Below are positions 34,357 to 42,094 of a stretch of 64,000 nt of DNA, piece after piece. The translations under genes were made by a program, and so were the position numbers. This DNA comes from Micromonospora sp. MW-13 (GTDB taxonomy: Bacteria; Actinomycetota; Actinomycetes; Mycobacteriales; Micromonosporaceae). Positions within the stretch are counted from its first letter, which is position 1. Every line of letters starts with the position of its first letter. The notes under the pieces were generated by a model that searched no databases, was not told the origin of the DNA, and saw only the letters and a list, made by a program, of their open reading frames with translations. The stretch covers positions 62,001-126,000 of the forward strand of contig NZ_QKKX01000035.1 in the NCBI RefSeq assembly GCF_003434305.1. The letters are read 5' to 3'.

Positions 34357-34677
34357 ATGGCAGTCGTGAAGATCAACGCGATCGACGTACCCGAGGGCGC
34401 GGGCGAGGAACTGGAGCGGCGGTTCGCGGCCCGGGCCGGCGCGGTGCAGGGCTCCCCCGGTTTCCTCGGCTTCGAGTTGCTGCGCCCGGTCGGCGGCGAG
34501 AAGCGCTACTTCGTCTACACGAGGTGGGAGACCGAGGAGGCTTACCAGGCGTGGGCCGCCGGGCCGTCCCGGGCCGCGCACGCCGGCGGCGAGGGCGGCG
34601 AGCAGCGGCGTCCGGTCTCCTCCGGCGCCACGCTGCTGGAGTTCGAGGTGGTGCAGCAGGTTCCCGGCCAGTCCTGA
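34357..34677 (+). CDS. ABM-domain monooxygenase, HmoA/MhuD-like
   Basis: This 106-residue protein, MAVVKINAIDVPEGAGEELERRF, shows the ABM ferredoxin-like fold with GSPGFLGFELLRPVGGEKRYFVYTRWETEEAYQAW, and continues with a His-containing AHAGGE loop. It resembles heme-degrading monooxygenases (IsdG/HmoA/MhuD). The His proximal to heme is in the expected region but heme binding is not proven. It is the last gene before a repeat-rich spacer. Confidence 0.8.
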   Translation: MAVVKINAIDVPEGAGEELERRFAARAGAVQGSPGFLGFELLRPVGGEKRYFVYTRWETEEAYQAWAAGPSRAAHAGGEGGEQRRPVSSGATLLEFEVVQQVPGQS

Positions 34678-34717
34678 CCCGTCACGGTCGGCGGATGCCG
34701 ACCAGCGAGGCGAAGGC

Positions 34718-34752
34718 GAGCAGCACGCTGACGGCCGAGCAGCACGCTGACG
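34718..34752 (+). repeat. 16-bp direct repeat
   Basis: GAGCAGCACGCTGACG occurs at 34718-34733 and again at 34737-34752, three bases apart. Its meaning is unknown. Confidence 0.7.
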
Positions 34753-34781
34753 ACGTGGCCGATCCCAGCGGCCGACAACCA

Positions 34782-34814
34782 GAACAGGCCCCGGCACTAG
34801 CCAGGGGCCTGTTC
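34782..34814. terminator. Hairpin downstream of ABM gene
   Basis: An 11-bp perfect stem (34782-34792 with 34804-34814) with an 11-nt loop lies 105 bp after the ABM stop. It may terminate that gene or be part of the scar region. Confidence 0.45.
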
Positions 34815-34826
34815 GTGCCGCCGCAG

Positions 34827-34868
34827 TCAGCCGATCGCCTTCGCCAGCGCCACGAAACCACGCCACGC
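34827..34868 (-). pseudogene. DUF397 3'-end remnant
   Basis: Positions 34830-34868 equal 35131-35169 base for base (39 bp), which is the 3' end of the intact DUF397 gene 300 bp away. On the reverse strand it reads A-W-R-G-F-V-A-L-A-K-A-I-G then stops directly, whereas the intact copy adds three residues. Just upstream in frame is a stop, so nothing longer is encoded. Confidence 0.75.
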
Positions 34869-34894
34869 CAGTCGTTATCCCGGTCGGGCGACCT

Positions 34895-34920
34895 GCTTGG
34901 TTCCCGCCGCGCAACCAAGC
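34895..34920. repeat. 8-bp hairpin
   Basis: GCTTGGTT at 34895-34902 and AACCAAGC at 34913-34920 form a perfect stem over a 10-nt loop. It abuts the 12-bp inverted repeat pair at 34923-34989. Confidence 0.55.
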
Positions 34921-34922
34921 GC

Positions 34923-34989
34923 CATGATCGTCTGCTGAAAACGGACACGACACGCCGCGCCAGTTCTCCCTAAACGACAGACGATCATG
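34923..34989. repeat. 12-bp inverted repeats flanking a 43-bp segment
   Basis: CATGATCGTCTG (34923-34934) and CAGACGATCATG (34978-34989) are perfect mirror images. They resemble the ends of a miniature element or a paired recombinase/regulator site. The 43 bp between do not encode anything recognisable. Confidence 0.6.
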
Positions 34990-35118
34990 AGACGACGCGC
35001 GCGGGGCGGCGCAGGGCAGGGAAGGAGGAGATGAGTGCGAGGGGTAGTGGTTGCTCTGGAACGGAAGCGGGGCGCGTCTACGTGAGAGTGCAGTGACTGT
35101 GCCCCGGATCAGCCGCAG

Positions 35119-35319
35119 TCAGCCGAGCGGGCCGATCGCCTTCGCCAGCGCCACGAAACCACGCCACGCGCCCGGAGCGAACGTCAACATGCCGCCGTCG
35201 CGGTCCTTCGTGTCCCGCACCAGGACGACACCGGGGAGATTGTCGGCGACCTCGACGCACGATCCGCCGTTGTTACCGCTCTTCGTGCTCTTACGCCACT
35301 GCGCGCCGGTCAGGTCCAT
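35119..35319 (-). CDS. DUF397 protein
   Basis: This 66-residue protein, MDLTGAQWRKSTKSGNNGGSCVEVA, has the family motif VLVRDTKDRDGGML and the FAPGAWRGFVALAKAI end. It overlaps the 3' end of the XRE gene by 29 bp, so the two are coupled. It is the donor or sister of the remnant at 34827-34868. Confidence 0.9.
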   Translation of the reverse strand: MDLTGAQWRKSTKSGNNGGSCVEVADNLPGVVLVRDTKDRDGGMLTFAPGAWRGFVALAKAIGPLG

Positions 35320-36079
35320 GATGCTCTGCCGCTTTCGTGATGAGGTCTAGTGACTGTGCCCGGGAGAGGGCTTCGCCCCGAATTCGCTCCCACCGTAGAA
35401 CGAGCGTAGCAACGTCTGCGGTCTCGGTAACGATCTCCGCCCGCGCCTGGCTGTCGACGTGGCCGACCTGTTCGCCATCGGGTAGCTCGGCGAGAATCAG
35501 CGGCCCGCCAAGCCCCGGGTACATGCCAACCGACGCGGGAACCACGAAGACCTGCACGGAGGGCAGCCGCGCGCACGCCGCGAGGTGTTCACACTGCTCG
35601 CGCATCAAGTCCCGATCGCCATCTACAGGCCGCCAGAGGACCGCTTCGTCAATGACTGCGATCAGCAGCGGTGGCCGGTCTCGATGCAGGACGGCTTGCC
35701 GACCCACCCGTGCCTCGACCAACTGTTCGACCTCGCGGGCCGACAGAGACTCGCCGGCCAATGTCGCCCGTGCGTATGCCTCGGTCTGGAGCAGCCCCGG
35801 CACCCATGCCAGCTCGAACCACCGCAGCGCGACTGCCGCCCTCTCCCAGTCGACCCACTGGCGGAGCCATACCGGATCACGCCGCTTCGAAATGTTCGGC
35901 CAGAGATCGGCGACTTCACGGCCAAGGAGAGCGGCAACCTTCGCCCGGTGACGGGACTGCGGGATATGCCCTGGGTTTGCCCACCGGGCCGCTGTCTTCG
36001 GATCAACGCCTATTTGGGCTGCGAGGATCTCGGCCGTGAGCCCGGCAGCCGTCATCGCCTCGATTACGGCATGGTTCAT
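35291..36079 (-). CDS. XRE-type regulator with DUF5753 domain
   Basis: This 262-residue protein starts at ATG 36079, with GGAGAGG about 6 bp upstream; an in-frame ATG at 36115 would add 12 residues without a ribosome site. Helix-turn-helix region: LTAEILAAQIGVDPKTAARWANPG at the N-terminus. The DUF5753 part begins FELAWVPGLLQTEAYAR. The HTH looks shorter and more MerR/lambda-like than in the pair at 14612. The coupled DUF397 gene follows. Confidence 0.88.
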   Translation of the reverse strand: MNHAVIEAMTAAGLTAEILAAQIGVDPKTAARWANPGHIPQSRHRAKVAALLGREVADLWPNISKRRDPVWLRQWVDWERAAVALRWFELAWVPGLLQTEAYARATLAGESLSAREVEQLVEARVGRQAVLHRDRPPLLIAVIDEAVLWRPVDGDRDLMREQCEHLAACARLPSVQVFVVPASVGMYPGLGGPLILAELPDGEQVGHVDSQARAEIVTETADVATLVLRWERIRGEALSRAQSLDLITKAAEHHGPDRRAVA

Positions 36080-36118
36080 CCAGTGTCCTCTCCGGATATT
36101 CCCAGGTGCCGTCATTCC

Positions 36119-36148
36119 ATATTGCTACGCGGTGTGTTTGTCTCGCAA
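36119..36148 (-). promoter_or_regulatory. Putative promoter of the XRE/DUF397 pair
   Basis: On the reverse strand TTGCGA (36148-36143) and CAATAT (36124-36119) are 18 bp apart, with the ATG about 33 bp beyond the predicted start. Moderate consensus match only. Confidence 0.35.
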
Positions 36149-36292
36149 CCCTCGGGAAGCTGCTTTCAGGACGGCGTGGCCGGTGGAGGGGTGACCCGGC
36201 GGTTCGCGTTCGTCGAGGGGGCCGCCCCGGTCCTTCTCTGCGCGTGACGAGCGGGCGGTCCCCCTCTCCAATCTCGACGGATAGGGGAGGCC

Positions 36293-36592
36293 ATGTCACA
36301 CCGAGGAGGGCGGCACCGGTCCCGGCGGGGCCGGCACTGCGCCTGTCAGGTCTGCCGGGCGTACCGGGCTGCGAAGCCGAGGCCCGATTCCGCGCCGGCC
36401 GACCCGAAGCCCACGCCGAGGCCGGCCCCGCCGCCCCGGGACCCGGTCCCCTACGACCCGCCGCTGGTCGGCCCGCTGATCCCGCCGTACCGAGGACCGC
36501 GTAACGACGTGTCGACGCGGGTCGCCCCGGGCCTGGCCGGCGAGCCACGTACGCCGGGGCAGCTCATGCGGGGGAACGGGGGCCGGCGGTGA
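36293..36592 (+). CDS. Small Cys-containing protein of unknown function
   Basis: This 99-residue protein, MSHRGGRHRSRRGRHCACQVCRAY, has an Arg/His-rich start with CACQVC, possibly a metal site, then a long Pro-rich disordered tail. GGGGAGG immediately precedes the ATG. It is divergent from the XRE gene and shares its promoter region, an arrangement typical of XRE/DUF397 loci. Its stop overlaps by GTGA the start of the decayed gene that follows. Confidence 0.6.
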   Translation: MSHRGGRHRSRRGRHCACQVCRAYRAAKPRPDSAPADPKPTPRPAPPPRDPVPYDPPLVGPLIPPYRGPRNDVSTRVAPGLAGEPRTPGQLMRGNGGRR

Positions 36593-37004
36593 GACAGCGG
36601 AATCCACACCCGCCCCGCACAGGGCGTACCACGCGCGCCGGCCCTGGCGGACCACTTCCCCCTCGGGCCGGCGTGGACCTGCCAGCGCTGCGGGCGGCCG
36701 TACCCCTGCCCGACCTGGACCGGGATCCCGCTGGACGGCCGGCTCCGGACCGCGCTGCTGCCGGGGTTCCTGCGGAGGGCGCAGCAGGCCGTCCGCGACC
36801 TTCGCGGTCGACCGGGCGGCCCGACGCCCCCGGAGATCGTCCGGCGTTTCCTGTGGTTCGTGCCGCTGACCGACGACGAGGCGCGGGCCATACCTGGCCA
36901 CGCTGAAGGAGGAGGCGACGACACAGCTCGCGCAGTTGACGCCCGGCACGCCGCCGACCGACCTGACCGACCGCTTCCTGTCCTGGGCCCGCGCCCTTGG
37001 CTGA
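36589..37004 (+). pseudogene. Frameshifted Cys-motif protein gene
   Basis: GTG 36589 overlaps the previous stop (GTGA). Reading frames must be switched twice to recover a coherent protein: after an N-terminus in frame 1, frame 2 gives LADHFPLGPAWTCQRCGRPYPC...RRFLWFVPLTDDEARA. Then frame 3 continues YLATLKEEATTQLAQL... to LSWARALG and TGA at 37002. The CxxC-(x)n-C zinc-ribbon-like start and helical end resemble short hypothetical proteins found beside XRE/DUF397 genes. Two one-base changes (around 36613-36650 and about 36890) look like real decay or assembly errors. Confidence 0.6.
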
Positions 37005-37117
37005 CCGGGGGCTGGCGGCGGCAGGGTGCCCGGACCAGTAGTGCCGGTCGCGTGACTGCTGTTGTTGATCACGCCGAGACGAACAGGCCAGGGTGCGGCC
37101 CCTTCACCACGTTTCCG

Positions 37118-37807
37118 TCAGGGACGGCGGGTGTCGACCAGCGAGGCGAAGGCGACCACGTTGTCGGCGTAGCCGGTCCGCCCGCCGACCCACTGGCCGC
37201 CGCAGGTGATCAGCCGTAGTCCCGGCGGCCCGTCGTCGCCGTACACCCGCGCGGCGGGCAGGGCGTCCTTGTCGAAGTGCTCGACCGAGTCCACCGCGAA
37301 GACTGCCACGTCCCCGTCGGCGCGGGTCACCTCGATCCGGTCACCGGTCTTCAGTCTGCCCAGGTCGTAGAAGACCGCCGGGCCGCTCTTCGTGTCCACG
37401 TGCCCGACGATCACCGCCCGACCCGGCTCGCCCGGGGTCGGGCCGCGGTCGTACCAGCCGGTCTCGTCCGCTCTCGCCAGCGGCGGGACCTCGATCGACC
37501 CGTCGGGCGCCTGCCCGACGGGCGCCACGGGCGCGGAGACCCTGATCGCCGGCACGGCCAGGGAGACCGGGCGGCTGGCCGCCAGCCCGGGGGCGTCGGC
37601 GGCGGAGGCGGCGGGCCGGCCGGTCCCGGTGACCCAGTCGAACGGCCCGGACGCGCGGCCCAGCCCCGCGCCGGTGGTGAAGACGCCGACCAGCACCAGG
37701 ACCACGGCGATCGGCATCGACCAGGGCCGGCGCTGCGCCGGCCGCCCGGCACCGGCCGGCGCGGCGGTCGACCGGGGTACGCGCACGGACGCCACGGCCG
37801 GACTCAC
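37118..37807 (-). CDS. Class F sortase
   Basis: This 229-residue protein has an N-terminal membrane helix (MPIAVVLVLVGVFTTGAGLG) and the sortase beta-barrel. VIVGHVDT holds the catalytic His, LITCGG the catalytic Cys (TCGG is characteristic of class F), and GGRTGYADN the Arg. It sits outside the membrane and attaches a substrate to peptidoglycan. Its GTG overlaps the stop of the upstream gene (GTGA). That neighbour ends in a sorting-signal-like segment, so it is the likely substrate. The 3' end contains a 21-bp match to 34699-34719. Confidence 0.88.
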   Translation of the reverse strand: MSPAVASVRVPRSTAAPAGAGRPAQRRPWSMPIAVVLVLVGVFTTGAGLGRASGPFDWVTGTGRPAASAADAPGLAASRPVSLAVPAIRVSAPVAPVGQAPDGSIEVPPLARADETGWYDRGPTPGEPGRAVIVGHVDTKSGPAVFYDLGRLKTGDRIEVTRADGDVAVFAVDSVEHFDKDALPAARVYGDDGPPGLRLITCGGQWVGGRTGYADNVVAFASLVDTRRP

Positions 37808-38508
37808 CGCCCGGCGGTGCCGCGGCGGACGCGGGGCCGGCGTCTGGTGACCACGCCGATCGTCACCCCGGCCACGGCCAGCGCCACGCCCCCGGGCAGC
37901 AGCAGCCCGCCGGTGGCCGCCCCGGCGGTGCCGCCGAAGCCGGTGTTCGGGCCCCGGCTCGGGTGCTGCGCCGCCGGGTGCGTCGGGTGCCGGACCGGCT
38001 CGTGCGTCGGCCTGTGGGTGGGCGAGGGCGGGTGCGAGGGTGTGCGCTTGACCACCTGGAGCATCGTGCTCGCGGTCTCCCCGCCCCGGCACTCCAGCTT
38101 GACCGGGTAGTTGCCCGGCCAGGTGCGCTCCCGGACCATCGGGGACGCCGTCAGCAGGCCGCTGTCCGGACGGGCGGCGACCCGGCCGAAGGCGTCGGAG
38201 ACCACGATGGCCGGCACCGAGTTGTCGTGGCAGCTCGCCCTGATGCCGACCAGGTAGCCGGGCTGCACCGTGCCGGGGCTGACCTCGACGAAGACGAGCC
38301 AGCCGGGCTGGCCGCGGTCGGGTTGGCCGCCGCCCGGCGGGCCAGCCGACGGCTCGGACGCCGGGGCGACCACAGGGACTCCAGCAGCCCGCTCGGACGC
38401 CGGGGCGGCGACGGGCGCGTCGGCGGCCCGTGCGGCCCCCGCGAGTGGGCCGGCGACTGCGGCGACCGCGACCGCCAGCGCGGCGCCGAGGCGGGTGGCT
38501 GACTCCAT
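37804..38508 (-). CDS. Cell-wall protein with PNTG-type sorting signal
   Basis: This 234-residue protein has a signal peptide (cleavage near ARA-AD), a Ser/Pro/Ala-rich stretch, and an Ig-like region with two conserved Cys (ASCHDN, LECRGG). A Pro/His/Thr-rich spacer follows (SPTHRPTHEP). It then ends GPNTGFGG, a hydrophobic helix (GGLLLPGGVALAVAGVTIGVV) and TRRRPRVRRG. That is a cell-wall sorting signal with G-PNTG instead of the usual LPxTG. It is coupled to the sortase and is its likely substrate. Confidence 0.75.
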   Translation of the reverse strand: MESATRLGAALAVAVAAVAGPLAGAARAADAPVAAPASERAAGVPVVAPASEPSAGPPGGGQPDRGQPGWLVFVEVSPGTVQPGYLVGIRASCHDNSVPAIVVSDAFGRVAARPDSGLLTASPMVRERTWPGNYPVKLECRGGETASTMLQVVKRTPSHPPSPTHRPTHEPVRHPTHPAAQHPSRGPNTGFGGTAGAATGGLLLPGGVALAVAGVTIGVVTRRRPRVRRGTAGR

Positions 38509-38635
38509 GGCACCTCCCGACGCGGTAGCGCGACGCCGGGCGGCGACCGCCCGGCCTGCCGTACGGGACGGGTCCCCCGCCCCGGTCGTACATCACATCC
38601 GGTCCGGCGCGGTCGTCGCGTACGCTCGGGTCGCT

Positions 38636-39346
38636 GTGACCTCCACCGACCCGAACCCCGCCGCGACCGTGCCGCCGCACGCGTCCCGGATCCGTACCTT
38701 CCACCCCCGGCGCGGCCGGATGAGCGACCGGCAGGTCGACGCCCTGGACCGGCTCTGGCCGGCGTACGGCCTGACGATCACCGACGGCCTCGCCCCGGTG
38801 GACCTGGCGGCGTTGTTCGGCCGCCGGGCCCCCGTGGTGCTGGAGGTCGGTTCCGGCATGGGGGACGCCACGGCCGAGATGGCCACCGGCGACCCGGACC
38901 GAGATTATCTGGCCGTCGAGGTGCACACGCCCGGAATCGCCAACCTGCTGGGCCTGGTGGAACGCCGTGGCCTGGGCAACGTGCGGGTGGCGCAGGGCGA
39001 CGCGCTGGACCTGGTCCGGGCGCTGCCGGAGGGCTCGCTGGACGCGGTGCACGTGTTCTTCCCCGACCCGTGGCCGAAGTCGCGGCACCACAAGCGGCGG
39101 ATCATCCAGCCGGCGCACGTGGCGCTGTTGCGCTCCCGGCTGGTCCCCGGCGGGACGTTGCACTGCGCCACCGACTGGGCCGAGTACGCCGAGTCGATGC
39201 GCGAGACGCTGACGGCCGACCCGGGGCTGGCCGACGTGCACGGCGGGTACGCGCCGCGCCCCGCCCACCGGCCCGTCACCAAGTTCGAACGCCGCGCGCT
39301 GATCGCCGGCCGCCCCGTCTTCGACCTGATCCATTGGCGGGAGTGA
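38636..39346 (+). CDS. trmB: tRNA (guanine-N7-)-methyltransferase
   Basis: This 236-residue enzyme methylates G46 of tRNA with SAM. GTG 38636 is chosen because the protein then begins with the usual SRIRTFHPRRGRMS. VLEVGSGMGDATAEMA is the SAM motif, HVFFPDPWPKSRHHKRRIIQP the TrmB signature, and GGTLHCATDWAEYAESM and TKFERRA the catalytic-end motifs. It is divergent from the sortase locus. Confidence 0.92.
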   Translation: MTSTDPNPAATVPPHASRIRTFHPRRGRMSDRQVDALDRLWPAYGLTITDGLAPVDLAALFGRRAPVVLEVGSGMGDATAEMATGDPDRDYLAVEVHTPGIANLLGLVERRGLGNVRVAQGDALDLVRALPEGSLDAVHVFFPDPWPKSRHHKRRIIQPAHVALLRSRLVPGGTLHCATDWAEYAESMRETLTADPGLADVHGGYAPRPAHRPVTKFERRALIAGRPVFDLIHWRE

Positions 39347-39460
39347 GCGGCGGCGCCCCCTGTCGTCGGACGAGGGCCACCTCCTGACGGCCGCCGCCTG
39401 ACGGATGGGCAATGGCCCGGTTGGCGCGGGAGGGCCTGCGGCAGGCACGATGGAAGGGCT

Positions 39461-41974
39461 ATGACGCTCACCGCCGCGCTGCCGACAAGCGCCGACCCCG
39501 ACACCCTCTTCGACGCGTTCGCCGACTGGGCGAAGCAGCGCGGCCTCGACCTCTACCCCCACCAGGAGGAGGCGGTCATCGAGATCGTCTCCAGCGCGAA
39601 CGTGATCATGAATACGCCGACCGGCTCGGGCAAGAGCCTGGTGGCGATCGCCGCGCACTTCGCCGCCCTGGCCGACAGCCGGACCACCTTCTACACCGCC
39701 CCGATCAAGGCCCTGGTGTCGGAGAAGTTCTTCGCCCTCTGCGAGGTCTTCGGCGCCGACAACGTCGGCATGCTGACCGGCGACGCCAGCGTCAACGCCG
39801 ACGCCCCGATCATCTGCTGCACGGCCGAGATCCTGGCCAACCTCGCGCTGCGCGAGGGCGAGCGGGCCGACGTCGGCCAGGTGGTCATGGACGAGTTCCA
39901 CTTCTACGCCGAGCCGGACCGGGGCTGGGCCTGGCAGGTGCCGATCATCGAGCTGCCCCAGGCGCAGTTCGTGCTGATGTCGGCCACCCTCGGCGACACC
40001 ACCCGCTTCGTCGACGATCTCACCCGGCGCACCGGCCGGCCGACCGCCGTCGTGCGCTCGGCCGAGCGGCCGGTCCCGCTCCTCTTCTCGTACGCGATGA
40101 CGCCGCTGCACGAGACCCTGGAGGAGCTGCTGGAGACCAAGCAGGCCCCGGTGTACGTCGTGCACTTCACCCAGGCCGCCGCCCTGGAGCGCGCCCAGGC
40201 GCTGATGAGCGTCAACGTCGCCACCCGGGCCGAGAAGGACCTGATCGCCGAGGCGATCGGCCGGTTCCGGTTCACCTCCGGCTTCGGCAAGACGCTGTCG
40301 AGGCTGGTCCGGCACGGCATCGGCGTGCACCACGCGGGCATGCTGCCGAAGTACCGCCGGCTCGTGGAGACCCTGGCCCAGGCCGGCCTGCTCAAGGTCA
40401 TCTGTGGCACCGACACCCTCGGCGTCGGCATCAACGTGCCGATCCGCACCGTGCTGTTCACCGGCCTGAGCAAGTACGACGGCGTGCGTACCCGGCTGCT
40501 CAAGAACCGCGAGTTCCACCAGATCGCCGGCAGGGCGGGCCGGGCCGGGTTCGACACCCTCGGCCGGGTCGTCGTGCAGGCCCCCGAGCACGTCATCGAC
40601 AACGAGAAGGCCCTGGCCAAGGCGGGCGACGACCCGAAGAAGCGACGCAAGGTGGTCCGCAAGAAGCCGCCGGAGGGTTCGATCGGCTGGGGCCGGCCCA
40701 CCTTCGACCGCCTGGTGGAGGCCGAGCCGGAGCCGCTGACCTCCAGCTTCCAGGTCAGCCACTCGATGCTGCTCAACGTCATCGGCCGCCCCGGCGACGC
40801 GTTCGCCGCGATGCGGCACCTGCTCACCGACAACCACGAGGACCGCGCCGCCCAGCGCCGGCACATCCGCCGGGCGATCGCCATCTACCGGGCGCTGCGC
40901 GCCGGCGGAGTGGTGGAGGAGCTGCCCGAGCCGGACGAGACCGGGCGCAGGGTCCGGCTCACCGTCGACCTCCAGCTCGACTTCGCGCTCAACCAGCCGC
41001 TGTCCCCGCTGGCGCTGGCCGCCATCGAGCTGCTGGACGCCGCCTCCCCGTCGTACGCGCTCGACGTGCTGTCGGTGATCGAGTCGATCCTCGACGACCC
41101 GCGCCAGGTGCTCTCCGCGCAGCAGTTCAAGGCCCGTGGCGAGGCGGTCGCCGCGATGAAGGCCGAGGGCATCGAGTACGAGGCCCGCCTCGAACTGCTC
41201 GACGAGGTGACCCACCCGAAGCCCCTCGCGGAGCTGCTGGAGGCCGCGTACGAGATGTACCGGCAGGGACACCCGTGGGTGGCCGACCACCAGCTCTCCC
41301 CCAAGGCCGTCGTGCGGGACATGTACGAGCGGGCGATGACCTTCACCGAGTACGTGCAGTTCTACTCCCTCACCCGGTCCGAGGGCCTGGTGCTGCGCTA
41401 CCTCGCCGACGCGTACAAGACGCTGCGGCAGACCGTGCCCGAGGACGCCAAGACCGAGGAACTGGTCGACCTCATCGAGTGGCTCGGCGAGTTGGTCCGC
41501 CAGGTCGACTCCAGCCTGATCGACGAGTGGGAGCGGCTGCGCAACCCGTCCGACGTCGCGGAGGCCGCCGAGGCGTACGCCGCCCTGGCCGACCGGCCGC
41601 CGGCGGTCACCCGCAACGCCCGGGCGTTCCGGGTGCTGGTGCGCAACGCGCTGTTCCGCCGGGTCGAGCTGGCCGCCCTGCGCCGCTGGGACCTGCTCGG
41701 GGAACTGGACGCCGGGGACGGTTGGGGCGCGGACGCGTGGGCCGACGCGCTGGAGCCGTACTTCGAGGCGTACGACTCGATCGGGGTCGGGCCGGACGCC
41801 CGCGGCCCGGCGCTGCTGATGATCGACCAGGGCCGGGAGCGGTGGACGGGCCGGCAGATCCTCGACGACCCGGACGGCGACCACGACTGGGGCATCAGCG
41901 CCGAGATCGACCTGGCCGCCTCCGACGAGGTGGGCGCCGCCGCCGTCCGGATCACGGACGTCGGCCAGCTCTAG
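39461..41974 (+). CDS. DEAD/DEAH-box helicase, DUF3516 type
   Basis: This 837-residue protein has an N-terminal Ski2-like helicase core: YPHQEEAVIEI (Q-like), NTPTGSGKSLVA (Walker A), MDEFHFYAEPDRGW (DEFH box), SATLGD (motif III), VHHAGMLPKYRRLVE, GTDTLGVGINVPIRTV and QIAGRAGRAG (motif VI). It ends in a DUF3516 domain seen in actinobacteria. It probably unwinds RNA. A strong terminator follows, so it is monocistronic. Confidence 0.9.
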   Translation: MTLTAALPTSADPDTLFDAFADWAKQRGLDLYPHQEEAVIEIVSSANVIMNTPTGSGKSLVAIAAHFAALADSRTTFYTAPIKALVSEKFFALCEVFGADNVGMLTGDASVNADAPIICCTAEILANLALREGERADVGQVVMDEFHFYAEPDRGWAWQVPIIELPQAQFVLMSATLGDTTRFVDDLTRRTGRPTAVVRSAERPVPLLFSYAMTPLHETLEELLETKQAPVYVVHFTQAAALERAQALMSVNVATRAEKDLIAEAIGRFRFTSGFGKTLSRLVRHGIGVHHAGMLPKYRRLVETLAQAGLLKVICGTDTLGVGINVPIRTVLFTGLSKYDGVRTRLLKNREFHQIAGRAGRAGFDTLGRVVVQAPEHVIDNEKALAKAGDDPKKRRKVVRKKPPEGSIGWGRPTFDRLVEAEPEPLTSSFQVSHSMLLNVIGRPGDAFAAMRHLLTDNHEDRAAQRRHIRRAIAIYRALRAGGVVEELPEPDETGRRVRLTVDLQLDFALNQPLSPLALAAIELLDAASPSYALDVLSVIESILDDPRQVLSAQQFKARGEAVAAMKAEGIEYEARLELLDEVTHPKPLAELLEAAYEMYRQGHPWVADHQLSPKAVVRDMYERAMTFTEYVQFYSLTRSEGLVLRYLADAYKTLRQTVPEDAKTEELVDLIEWLGELVRQVDSSLIDEWERLRNPSDVAEAAEAYAALADRPPAVTRNARAFRVLVRNALFRRVELAALRRWDLLGELDAGDGWGADAWADALEPYFEAYDSIGVGPDARGPALLMIDQGRERWTGRQILDDPDGDHDWGISAEIDLAASDEVGAAAVRITDVGQL

Positions 41975-41985
41975 CCGATCGCCGC

Positions 41986-42024
41986 AGGAGGGGCAGTCCG
42001 GTTGTCCGGACTGCCCCTCCTTTT
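41986..42024 (+). terminator. Rho-independent terminator after DUF3516 helicase gene
   Basis: A perfect 15-bp stem (41987-42001 with 42006-42020) has a TTGT loop and a following TTTT tract. It begins 12 bp after the stop and is the clearest intrinsic terminator in the window. Confidence 0.92.
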
Positions 42025-42094
42025 CGCTGGGCGATGTCAGAGGTGTCGATTAGAATGTATGTACTAAACCAAGTCCTGACCTGGGAGGACTTCC

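Larger units (their letters stand above)
34678..35118. other. 441-bp repeat-rich accessory spacer (gene scars)
   Basis: No intact gene lies here. The segment packs: a 21-bp string shared with the sortase 3' end (34699-34719), a direct repeat (34718-34752), a hairpin (34782-34814), a DUF397 3'-end remnant (34827-34868), a second hairpin (34895-34920) and a 12-bp inverted repeat pair (34923-34989). It looks like a patch where several genes have been copied and eroded. Confidence 0.6.

Noticed and set aside
34111..34953. A 280-codon reverse frame overlapping the ABM and exonuclease genes
   Set aside because: It mixes the antisense of conserved genes with the DUF397 remnant; no coherent protein.
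37118..41884. A 1588-codon reverse-strand open frame spanning sortase, trmB and the DUF3516 helicase gene
   Set aside because: It is antisense to clearly conserved genes and has low-complexity Arg/Gly/Pro/Ala composition; only its last 690 bp (the sortase) is real. High GC content makes such long shadow frames common.
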